NCBI GenBank assembly: GCA_003214975.1
Contig: QCKZ01000008.1
Location: forward strand, 1 to 44,637
DNA from: Prochlorococcus sp. AG-412-C21
Lineage (GTDB): Bacteria > Cyanobacteriota > Cyanobacteriia > PCC-6307 > Cyanobiaceae
DNA: 44,637 nt
Reading direction: 5' to 3'
In this document: one piece after another, positions 36,370 through 44,637 of the stretch
How the letters are laid out: every line of letters starts with the position of its first letter
Position numbering within the stretch: position 1 is the stretch's first letter
Notes under the pieces: model-generated
Told to the model about the DNA's origin: nothing
The model's input: only the letters and a program-made list of their open reading frames with translations
Databases searched by the model: none
Program-made: the position numbers and the translations under genes

Positions 36370-36383
36370 ATAACTTTAGTTAT
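36370..36383. promoter_or_regulatory. Short inverted repeat upstream of flv3
   Basis: ATAACT and AGTTAT form perfect 6-bp arms around TT, 20 bp before the flv3 start and in the flv3-alaS divergent spacer of 119 bp. It is a possible operator for the Flv module. AT-rich sequence makes chance matches likely. Confidence 0.25.
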
Positions 36384-36468
36384 ATAGAATATAGATCCGC
36401 GTGATCATTTTTGCGAAATAACCGAAATTACGCTTTTCTTTAATTTTTATTCTTATTATTCTGGATAA

Positions 36469-39129
36469 ATGAAATCTCAACTAATTAAAAAAATAGTTAC
36501 TGGAGATGAGATAAGAAATGCTTTTTTAAAATTTTACAGTGAAAAATTACATAAAATCATTCCAAGTGCATCTTTGATTCCAGATGATCCTACGGTTATG
36601 CTCACAATTGCTGGAATGCTACCTTTTAAACCAGTTTTTTTAGGTTTAAAAGAAAGACCATCAAAAAGGGCTACATCTAGCCAAAAGTGCATCAGAACAA
36701 ACGATATAGAAAACGTTGGAGTTACAGCTAGGCACCACACTTTTTTTGAAATGCTTGGTAATTTCTCTTTTGGAGATTATTTTAAACGAGAGGCTATTCA
36801 GTGGGCTTGGGAATTAGTTACTAATATTTATCAACTTTCTGTTGAAAATATAATTGTGAGTGTTTTTCACGAAGACGTAGAGTCTGCAAAAATTTGGAAA
36901 GATCAAATTGGTATTCATCCAGATAGGATAGTGAAACTAGGCGAGAAAGATAATTTTTGGTCATCTGGTAAAACAGGTCCATGTGGACCTTGTTCAGAAC
37001 TTTATTATGATTTTCATCCTGAAAAAGGTCTGCAGAATATTGATTTAGAAGATGGAAATCGTTTTATTGAATTTTATAATCTTGTTTTTATGCAATATAA
37101 TCGTGATTCTAATGGAAAATTGACAGATTTAAAATTTAAAAATATTGATACAGGAATGGGCCTTGAAAGGATGGCTCAAATATTGCAAAAAAAGCAAAAT
37201 AATTATGAGACAGATTTAATTTTTCCTATCATTCAAAAAATTTGTGAAATTGCAAATATTGATTATTTTTCTTCAGATGATAAAAACAAAATTTCTTTAA
37301 AAATTATTGGAGATCATACAAGAGCTGTTATTCATTTAATTTCTGATGGAGTAGCAGCAAGTAATCTCGGCAGGGGATATATACTAAGACGGCTTATTAG
37401 AAGAATGGTCAGACATGGGAGATTATTAGGCATAACAAATCAATTTTTACCTCATATTGCTACTGTCGGGATCAATCTAATGCAAAATAATTATCCTGAT
37501 TTAAAAAATAATAGTGATTTAATTTTGAATGAGATAAAAATTGAAGAAGTAAGGTTTAGGGAAACTCTTGAAAGAGGAGAGAAATTGCTAGATGAGTTAA
37601 TTTCTTCAGGGCAGAATTTAATTTCTGGTTTTAAAGCTTTTGAACTTTATGATACTTACGGATTTCCTCTAGAACTTACTGTAGAAATTGCTGAAGAAAA
37701 TAGTATCAGTGTAGATGTAAAGGGTTTTGAAGAAGAAATGAATGCACAAAAAGAGAGAGCTAAAGCTGCTTCAAGTAATATTGATTTGACATTAGAGGGA
37801 TCATTAGAGCGAGAAATAGATCTTTTTAACAAAACTGTTTTTAATGGTTATGATTCACTTCTTTCGGAAGCTGAGATAAAGGGTATATTTATTGATTCAA
37901 CATTAGTTAAACAAGCAAGCGAAGGTCAGAAAGTTTTAATTGTTCTTGATCAGACAACTTTTTATGGAGAATCTGGCGGTCAAGTTGGTGATATTGGAAC
38001 GATATTTTCAAAAGATGTAGAGGTCTTGGTTGATAATGTTATTCGAAAGAAAAATGTTTTTTTACATTATGGAACGATCAAAAAAGGAATATTAACTATT
38101 GGACAAAAAGTTAAGACTAATGTTAAATCCTCTAATAGAGCTAAGGCTGCTGCAAATCATACAGCTACCCATTTATTACAATCTGCTCTCAAATCAATCG
38201 TTAATGAAAGTGTTGGACAAAAAGGTTCATTAGTAGCCTTTAATAAATTAAGGTTTGACTTTAATTCTTCAAATCCTATTTCTAAAGATCAAATTTCTAA
38301 GATAGAGACTTTAGTTAACTCTTGGATTATGGAAAATCATATCCTAGAAATAAAAAATATGTCTAAGGGTGAGGCTCTTGAAAAGGGTGCAGTGGCCATG
38401 TTTGGAGAAAAATATGATGATGAAGTGCGCGTTGTTAATGTGCCAGGAGTTTCAATGGAACTTTGTGGTGGCACACATGTTAAAACTACATCTGAATTAG
38501 GTTCTTTCAAAATAATTAGTGAGGAAGGAATCTCAGCCGGAGTAAGAAGAATCGAAGCATTATCAGGCCAATCAGCATTAGACTATTTTAGCGATAGAAA
38601 TGCTTTAGTAAATCAACTAAGTGATTTGTTAAAAGCAAATCCTAATCAACTTTTTGAAAGGGTTAATAATTTGCAAGCAGAGCTTATTAATAAGAATAAA
38701 GAGATACAAAAAATGAAAGATGAAATTGCATATTTTAAATACTCTTCTATGCAATCATCCGCAGAAATAGTAAATTCTTTTTCTATTTTAGTAAATCAGA
38801 TTGATGGCTTAGATGGGAATTCTTTGCAATCTGCAGCACTTAATTTAACATCTCATTTGGGAAATAAAGCAATAGTGATTCTTGGGGGAATTCCAAATCC
38901 AGAAAATAGAAAGTTGTTATTTGTAGTTTCTTTAGGTGATGATGCAGTAAAAATAGGATTGCATGCAGGTACATTAATTAATGAGATTGCAAGAATTTGT
39001 TCGGGAGGTGGTGGAGGAAAGCCTAACTTTGCTCAAGCAGGTGCTAAAGATATTTATAAGTTAAGTGATGCTTTAGATTATGCTAAAAATCATTTGCAAA
39101 AAACATTAGATAGTCATTCTGATAAATAA
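36469..39129 (+). CDS. alaS: Alanyl-tRNA synthetase
   Basis: The full-length class II synthetase (886 residues) charges tRNA-Ala. The catalytic domain has [48 protein letters not shown] and a GLERMAQI motif. The editing domain has NHTATHLL near 565 and CGGTH near 666. A C-terminal DHHA1-type domain ends with [13 protein letters not shown]. The ATG at 36469 is normal. Its 3' end overlaps speA by 16 bases. Its long frame is intact, in contrast with several neighbours. Confidence 0.97.
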   Translation: MKSQLIKKIVTGDEIRNAFLKFYSEKLHKIIPSASLIPDDPTVMLTIAGMLPFKPVFLGLKERPSKRATSSQKCIRTNDIENVGVTARHHTFFEMLGNFSFGDYFKREAIQWAWELVTNIYQLSVENIIVSVFHEDVESAKIWKDQIGIHPDRIVKLGEKDNFWSSGKTGPCGPCSELYYDFHPEKGLQNIDLEDGNRFIEFYNLVFMQYNRDSNGKLTDLKFKNIDTGMGLERMAQILQKKQNNYETDLIFPIIQKICEIANIDYFSSDDKNKISLKIIGDHTRAVIHLISDGVAASNLGRGYILRRLIRRMVRHGRLLGITNQFLPHIATVGINLMQNNYPDLKNNSDLILNEIKIEEVRFRETLERGEKLLDELISSGQNLISGFKAFELYDTYGFPLELTVEIAEENSISVDVKGFEEEMNAQKERAKAASSNIDLTLEGSLEREIDLFNKTVFNGYDSLLSEAEIKGIFIDSTLVKQASEGQKVLIVLDQTTFYGESGGQVGDIGTIFSKDVEVLVDNVIRKKNVFLHYGTIKKGILTIGQKVKTNVKSSNRAKAAANHTATHLLQSALKSIVNESVGQKGSLVAFNKLRFDFNSSNPISKDQISKIETLVNSWIMENHILEIKNMSKGEALEKGAVAMFGEKYDDEVRVVNVPGVSMELCGGTHVKTTSELGSFKIISEEGISAGVRRIEALSGQSALDYFSDRNALVNQLSDLLKANPNQLFERVNNLQAELINKNKEIQKMKDEIAYFKYSSMQSSAEIVNSFSILVNQIDGLDGNSLQSAALNLTSHLGNKAIVILGGIPNPENRKLLFVVSLGDDAVKIGLHAGTLINEIARICSGGGGGKPNFAQAGAKDIYKLSDALDYAKNHLQKTLDSHSDK

Positions 39130-41060
39130 CTACTTTTTCTGAGACTAATTTCGATTTGATCCATTAATTTCCTTGCTTCTTCAATAGTTAATTTTTGTTG
39201 ATCAATTGCTGATTCAGTATTAATTCTTATAGATTCAACCAAAGAAGCTGAACTGTAATCTAATAATTGTAAAATTTCAGATTTACTGTCCTCTTTAATA
39301 ATATTTTTGACCTTATATGAATTATCTTGATTTATATCTATATGAACAACGTTTGTACTGCCAAATAAATTGTGCAAGTTTCCTAATGCTTCTTGATAGG
39401 CTCCAGTCATAAAAATTCCAATTAGATAATCTTTATCTTTCTCTGGTTTGTGTAAATTTAGTAATGATTTAATTTTTCCATCATCAATAAAATTATTTAG
39501 TTTCCCATCTGAATCACAAGTTAAATCTGCAAAGTTGCCTTTGCAGAAAGGCTCTTCTAAGTGCCTATGTATTGGTAATATTGGAAAAATCTGATTGATT
39601 GCCCAGCTATCGGGAATAGATTTAAAGATTGATATATTTGCATAATAAGTTGACGCAAGAGTTTCTGTAATTTCAGATAAATCAGGGTGATTGATTTCAT
39701 CAGTATTCAGGTTATTAGAAATTTCTTTTGCGCAAGCCCAGGTAAGTTCTTCGGCATAAGCTCGTTCTGCTAAACTTAAAAATCCTAATCTAAAGGCAAC
39801 TAAGCAATCTTTTTTAAACTTTTTTGCATCATTCCATAGTTCAATTATTTGAGATAAATTTATTTTTTTATTTTTAAGTTTTTTTAATTCATAGAAAGTT
39901 TCAAGTAAATTTGAAATGATTAATTGTTGATCTTTTTTATCAATAATTTGTAGTTTAGAACTGTCATGGCTTGTTCCTAAGACATTAAAAATTAAAACTG
40001 AACAATGACTAATTATTGCTCTTCCACTTTCTGAGATTATTGTTGGATGCTTGACATTATTTAATTCACATGAATCTTTAATGGTTGCAATTACATCGTT
40101 AGCATAATTTTGAAGAGAATAATTAGTAGAGGTGTTGGAGGAGGTTTTAGTTCCATCAAAATCTATCCCTAATCCTCCCCCTACGTCGATATATTTCATT
40201 GGGGCGCCCAGTTTACATAGTTCAATATATATTTGACTCGCTTCTTGTAATGCGTCTTTGATCACAGCAATATCACTTATTTGACTTCCTATATGAAAAT
40301 GGAGCAATTTCATTTCGTTTATAAGATTTGCTTCTTTAAGTTCTTTTATTGTCAACATAATTTCTGGGATTGATAATCCAAATTTGGAATTATCTCCAAT
40401 AGAATTTCCCCACCTACCACTACTTTTACTTGATAACTTTGCTCTAATTCCTATCAATGGAGTCGCGTTAAGTTCTTGAACTGCTTGAATAATTCTTTTT
40501 ACCTCATCTCGTTGTTCAATAACTATTATTGGATTTTTGCCAAGTTTTCTGGCCAAAGTAGCAATCTCAATATATTTTTTATCTTTATATCCGTTGCATA
40601 TCAATAATGAATTTTGGTTTTCAAGAAGTGCAAGGCCAATTAATAGTTCTGATTTACTTCCTACTTCTAAACCAAAATTCCATTGACTACCAAACTCTAT
40701 TATCTTTTCCAATACATTTTTTTGTTGATTACATTTGACAGGAAAAACGCCTTGATAGATATTCTTATATTTGTAGGTTTTTATTGCTTTTGAAAAAGCA
40801 TCATGTAGTGCATTTATTCGATCTTTTAAGATATCGTTAAATCTTATGATTAATGGAGGATTGATTTCTCTACTTTTAAGTTCTTTTACAAGCTTGAAAA
40901 GATCAATCTTATTTTCAGATTTTATATTTTTAGTTACTGATATATTTCCTTTGGAATTTATAGAAAAATATTTATCCCCCCATTTGTCTATGTTGTAAGT
41001 CGAAATACTATCTTCAATAGTCCAAATATTTTTTAATTTTTTTGGCTCAGAATTGGTCAA
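39114..41060 (-). CDS. speA: Biosynthetic arginine decarboxylase SpeA
   Basis: This PLP-dependent enzyme makes agmatine from arginine, the first step to putrescine. At 648 residues it has the large SpeA form. The N-terminal barrel contains [19 protein letters not shown] with the PLP Lys, [11 protein letters not shown], and [24 protein letters not shown] follows in the middle, with [19 protein letters not shown] near the C-terminal substrate site. It is monocistronic, convergent with alaS (16-base overlap). Confidence 0.94.
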   Translation of the reverse strand: MTNSEPKKLKNIWTIEDSISTYNIDKWGDKYFSINSKGNISVTKNIKSENKIDLFKLVKELKSREINPPLIIRFNDILKDRINALHDAFSKAIKTYKYKNIYQGVFPVKCNQQKNVLEKIIEFGSQWNFGLEVGSKSELLIGLALLENQNSLLICNGYKDKKYIEIATLARKLGKNPIIVIEQRDEVKRIIQAVQELNATPLIGIRAKLSSKSSGRWGNSIGDNSKFGLSIPEIMLTIKELKEANLINEMKLLHFHIGSQISDIAVIKDALQEASQIYIELCKLGAPMKYIDVGGGLGIDFDGTKTSSNTSTNYSLQNYANDVIATIKDSCELNNVKHPTIISESGRAIISHCSVLIFNVLGTSHDSSKLQIIDKKDQQLIISNLLETFYELKKLKNKKINLSQIIELWNDAKKFKKDCLVAFRLGFLSLAERAYAEELTWACAKEISNNLNTDEINHPDLSEITETLASTYYANISIFKSIPDSWAINQIFPILPIHRHLEEPFCKGNFADLTCDSDGKLNNFIDDGKIKSLLNLHKPEKDKDYLIGIFMTGAYQEALGNLHNLFGSTNVVHIDINQDNSYKVKNIIKEDSKSEILQLLDYSSASLVESIRINTESAIDQQKLTIEEARKLMDQIEISLRKSSYLSE

Positions 41061-41180
41061 TTTATTTCTTAATAATTAAAATGTTTTTGAAAATAACTCT
41101 AAACAATATCTTTTATTTTAATGATTACTTGCCAAGTTACCACCCAAAAGTTGAATATACATAGAGTGATTATTAACTAA

Positions 41181-41639
41181 ATGACCAAAGAGAGAACCTT
41201 TATTGCAATTAAACCAGATGGAGTTCAAAGAGGATATGTTGCTGAGATTATTGGCAGATTTGAAAAAAAAGGATTTAAATTGGTTGGATTAAAGCAATTA
41301 ATCCCTTCAAAAGATCTTGCTCAAAATCATTATGGTGTACATAGAGAAAGGCCTTTTTTTGGAGATTTAGTAGACTTTATTTCAAGTGGTCCTGTTGTAG
41401 CAATGGTGTGGGAAGGCGAAGGAGTTATTTTGAGCGCTAGAAAACTAATAGGTGCAACAAAACCTCTTGAAGCAGAGCCTGGAACAATTAGAGGTGATTT
41501 AGCTATTGATATAGGGAGGAATATTATTCATGGTTCTGATGGAGAAGATACTGCAAAATTTGAAATTGATCTATGGTTTAACGGTGAGGAATTATGTGAG
41601 TGGGAAACTTCTGATTCGAAATGGCGATCTGAAAAATAA
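41181..41639 (+). CDS. ndk: Nucleoside diphosphate kinase
   Basis: Ndk balances nucleoside triphosphate pools. It has 152 residues, with [48 protein letters not shown], and the catalytic His in [11 protein letters not shown]. The ATG at 41181 gives the normal start. It ends three bases before the convergent thiO stop. Confidence 0.97.
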   Translation: MTKERTFIAIKPDGVQRGYVAEIIGRFEKKGFKLVGLKQLIPSKDLAQNHYGVHRERPFFGDLVDFISSGPVVAMVWEGEGVILSARKLIGATKPLEAEPGTIRGDLAIDIGRNIIHGSDGEDTAKFEIDLWFNGEELCEWETSDSKWRSEK

Positions 41640-41642
41640 AAT

Positions 41643-42754
41643 TTAAATCTCAAATCTATCTAAACTAAATTTTTCTAAAAAGCTTTTTTCTATTTCTTTG
41701 AGACTTTTATTTTGAACTATTTTCAAAAGAAGATCACTTGTTATTGCAGAAAATAAAACTCCATTTCTATAATGTCCTGTAGCTATAAAAAGGTTTTCAA
41801 TTTTTGATTTTCCAATTATTGGTTTAAGGTCTGGTGTGCAAGGTCTAAATCCCCACCAATGTTCCATTTGTGGCCAATTAATAGCTTCTGGTAATAAGGA
41901 GCAAATGCCTTCTTGCAGTTCTTTTATTCCATTAGGAGTATTACCCTGATTAAATTTTGAATCTTTTTCAACTGTCGCTCCAACGATAATAAGTCCATCA
42001 TCACGAGGAACTAGATAAGTTTTTGGACCAAAAATAACTCTTTTCAAGAAATTTGTTGGACCTTGTATTGATAGCATTTGTCCCTTTACAGGAAAGACTG
42101 GAATCTTATTGAAAATTTTTTTACTCCAAGCACCACTGCATATAATTGCTTTTTCGCAGGTAATTTTTTTTAGTTCCCCAGTGGCACATAAAACTGTTGC
42201 ACCAATAATTTTGTTTTTTTCTAATATCAAATCCTCTACTTCTGATCCTTCTTGAAATTCAACTCCATGTAAGGAGCATGCTCTCTCAAGAGCACGCATA
42301 AGTCTTCTTCGGTTATCTATTTGACCATCTTGTTCAAAAAGTAAACCATGCTTCCAAATAGAATTCATTCCATTAATGTCTGTTTGAAGATCTTTGTGAT
42401 TTAAATATTTTCCATATTTATAAGTGGGAAACCCTTCAAGATCTTCTTTATTTTTAAAAGGAACTACTATGCCACATTTTTTTTAAACCGCATTTAATAT
42501 TACTATCTTGTTCAATACTTTTTATCCACTTTGGAATTATACTTTGACTTTCTTGACCAAATTTTAGTAATTCATCTTCGAGCCCTTCAGCATGAGTAGC
42601 TAACATTCCTGCAGCAACAAATCCAGCTGATTCATTTCTGTTTTTGCTTAAAACTAATACTTTGAAGTTATTTCTAGAAAATGCATAAGCAATAGATAAA
42701 CCTACAAGTCCACCCCCCAATAATTAATATTGAATTTTTTGTTTCTTGTGTCAT
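41643..42754 (-). CDS. thiO: Glycine oxidase-type FAD enzyme ThiO, doubly frameshifted as read
   Basis: ThiO oxidises glycine to the imine used in thiazole synthesis for thiamine. From the ATG at 42754 the sequence MTQETKNSILIIGGGLVGLS gives the FAD Rossmann motif. It is broken twice: at the plus-strand C run 42713-42718 (six; five needed) and the T run 42477-42484 (eight; seven needed). With both corrected the span of 1112 bases gives 369 residues, the family's usual length, running through CGIVVPFKNKEDLEGFPTY to VEFQEGSEVEDLIL and the C-terminal ATGHYRNGVLFSA FAD motif. Confidence 0.85.
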
Positions 42755-42833
42755 TTAAGAATTAATATTTTTATTTGTGTTTTGGTCCTCTTTTCCTTTA
42801 TATCCAATAACATTAATAAAGAGACTTTTGATA

Positions 42834-44307
42834 ATGAACAATTTGGAATCTTGGGAAGCTGTGATTGGTTTGGAAACTCATGTACAGCTTAATACGAAAA
42901 GTAAAATATTCACATCTGCGTCAACAGCTTTTGGTGATGCACCTAATACGCATATAGATCCTGTAGTTTGTGGTTTACCAGGAACTCTTCCAGTTTTGAA
43001 TGAGACTGTTCTTGAGTATGCTGTAAAAACTTCTTTAGCATTAAATTTAAATGTTGCAGAACATTGTAAATTTGATAGAAAACAATATTTTTATCCTGAT
43101 CTGCCTAAAAATTATCAAATTTCACAATTTGATGAGCCACTAGCTGAAAATGGCTGGTTAGAGGTTGAAATAATTGAAAAGAATAAAGAACCTTATATCA
43201 AAAAAATTGGTATAGAAAGGTTACATATGGAAGAAGATGCTGGAAAACTAGTCCATTCAGGTAGTGACAGATTAGCTGGTTCTAAATATTCTTTAGTTGA
43301 TTACAATCGTGCCGGAATAGCACTTTGTGAGATTGTAAGTAAACCAGATATTAGATCAGGTAAAGAGGCATCTGAATATGCTTCAGAGATCAGAAGAACA
43401 GTTAGATATCTAGGCGTATCAGACGGAAATATGCAAGAGGGTTCATTGCGATGTGATGTCAATATTTCAGTTAGAAAAGGACCTAATGCTCCTTTTGGTA
43501 CCAAAGTGGAAATAAAAAATATGAATTCATTTTCTGCAATTCAAAAGGCTTGTGATTATGAAATAGCAAGACAAATAGAAGTTTATGAAAATGGAGGAAA
43601 AATTTTCCAAGAAACAAGGTTATGGGATGAAGCTAAGCAACTAACAAAAAGTATGAGAATGAAAGAAGGCAGCAGTGACTATAGATATTTTCCTGATCCT
43701 GACTTAGGACCAATTGAAATAACAAAAGCCCAAAAAGAAATATGGTTAAAAGAACTTCCAGAATTACCTTCAAAGAAAAGAAATAAATACGTAAGTGAAT
43801 TTGGGTTATCTGCATATGATGCAAGGGTAATTTCTGATGAAATTAATATGGCTAACTTTTTTGAAGAAACAGTAGCTAATGGTGCTGAGGCCAAACTAGC
43901 TTCAAATTGGGTAACAAGTGATATTGTGGGTTATTTAAAAGCAAATAAACTTAATTTTAGTGATTTAAAACTTAGTCCTGAAAATCTTGCTGAAATGATT
44001 AGCATGATCTCAAATAAAACTATAAGTGGAAAAATTGCAAAGGAAATTTTACCTGAACTAATTCAAAAAAATATTTCTCCGAAAAAATTAGTTGAAGAAA
44101 AAGGGTTGGCCATGATATCTGATTCTTCAAGTATTTTACCAATAATTGATGAACTTATAACTGAACATCCAGATGAGGTTCAATCATTTAGAAATGGTAA
44201 AACTAAATTACTTGGTTTTTTTTGTTGGTCAACTAATGAAAAGAACAAAAGGTAAAGCTGACCCTAAACTTGCAAATAAACTTCTTGCAGAAAAATTGAA
44301 TAGCTAA
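42834..44307 (+). CDS. gatB: Aspartyl/glutamyl-tRNA amidotransferase subunit B, frameshifted near the 3' end
   Basis: GatB holds the kinase/transferase site of the GatCAB complex that makes Gln-tRNA and Asn-tRNA from mischarged tRNA. Motifs include ETHVQLNTKSKIF, CGLPGTLPVLN, FDRKQYFYPDLPKNYQISQ, IERLHMEEDAGKL and SDYRYFPDPDLGP, with a GatB/YqeY C-terminal domain. I start at ATG 42834 (ESWEAVIGLE); an upstream open frame from 42777 is not family-like. The T run 44216-44223 has eight T; seven restore LLGFFVGQLMKRTKGKADPK to the stop at 44305-44307 and a 490-residue protein. As read, translation ends at 44255. Confidence 0.92.
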
Positions 44308-44311
44308 AGCT

Positions 44312-44637
44312 TCAAAGAAGCTCTCTTATTGACTTGATCCATTTATTTTGATCATCTGAATTATCTAAAATAATGTCTGAAAATTTTCTTTTTTCTTCAA
44401 AACTTAATTGAAGATTGATGGATTCGTATGCTTCTTTTTCGCTAATTTTATCTCGTGTCATAAGTCTTTTTTTTTGTGTTTCTCTGGGACACTTAACTAA
44501 CCATATTTCAGTACAAATATCTTCAAATTTTGCTTCAAATAATAATGGAATAACCAATACTAAAGTTTGAGTATTATTGTAATGACTGCATTCTTCTATC
44601 ATTTTTTCTTTAATTAATGGGTGAAGTAGTTTTTCAA
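44312..44637 (-). CDS. coaE: Dephospho-CoA kinase CoaE (3' part; start beyond window)
   Basis: The frame is open from 44314 to the window end. The partial protein includes EKLLHPLIKEKM, VLVIPLLFEAKFED, the EIWLVKCPRETQKKRLMTRD lid-like segment and a C-terminal IILDNSDDQNKWIKSIRELL. CoaE performs the last step of CoA synthesis. The P-loop end is outside the window, so only about the C-terminal half is visible. The stop lies four bases beyond the corrected gatB stop on the other strand. Confidence 0.88.
   Translation of the reverse strand, partial: EKLLHPLIKEKMIEECSHYNNTQTLVLVIPLLFEAKFEDICTEIWLVKCPRETQKKRLMTRDKISEKEAYESINLQLSFEEKRKFSDIILDNSDDQNKWIKSIRELL

Noticed and set aside
42777..42833. 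19-codon N-terminal extension of gatB
   Set aside because: GatB proteins begin close to the ESWEAVIGLE segment, so the ATG at 42834 is preferred.

Overview
The window looks like core chromosome of a marine picocyanobacterium, most likely a high-light-adapted (very AT-rich) Prochlorococcus. Visible reasons are the strongly A+T-rich sequence, short spacers, many overlapping gene ends, TTG and GTG starts, and a cyanobacterial gene set: a Gap2-type GAPDH, a CYP38/TLP40-like lumenal cyclophilin, a paired Flv1/Flv3-type flavodiiron module, CbiD and a Gly-rich RRM protein. The order grpE-dnaJ-tusA-like-rsgA-ybaB-murB-murC-gap2 is typical of picocyanobacteria. The species assignment is inference. I found no rRNA, tRNA or CRISPR.

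Layout. 1-7.4 kb: a partial TPR-type gene, queG, a DUF502 protein, nusB, ftsY, a SpoIIE/RsbU-type phosphatase, argH and an RRM protein. 7.4-14.6 kb: dusA, msrB with a possible Tat signal, the chaperone pair grpE-dnaJ, a TusA-like protein, rsgA, ybaB, murB and murC. 14.8-20 kb: gap2, thiL, the lumenal cyclophilin, efp, accB and pdxA. 20-24.3 kb: an SDR-like protein, small picocyanobacterial hypotheticals, an HNH nuclease, a half-size AbrB-type membrane protein and an alanine-glyoxylate-type aminotransferase. 24.3-27.1 kb: cbiD and guaA.

27.07-28.66 kb is the most unusual part. The last 12 bases of guaA (GAGTGGGAATAA) recur at 27787 and, with one change, at 28649. Each of the first two copies is followed by a nearly identical non-coding leader of about 226 bp, then a small secreted-protein gene, then a related tail. 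The leaders are about 90% identical by eye, while the two encoded proteins are only distantly similar. This gives two modules with conserved ends and divergent cargo, anchored on the 3' end of guaA, a site known elsewhere as an integration hotspot. A Cas4-like PD-(D/E)XK nuclease follows directly. No integrase is visible.

29.5-44.6 kb: a tail-anchored unknown, a 47-residue ORF, mrdA (PBP2), an FMN reductase-like protein, Flv1/Flv3, alaS, speA, ndk, thiO, gatB and the 3' part of coaE. Four genes here (mrdA, flv1, thiO, gatB) and one small secreted gene are broken by single-base expansions of homopolymers, seven sites in all and every one +1. None was seen before 27 kb. Because mrdA and gatB should be essential, a systematic sequence error is the simplest explanation, with polymerase slippage as a biological alternative.
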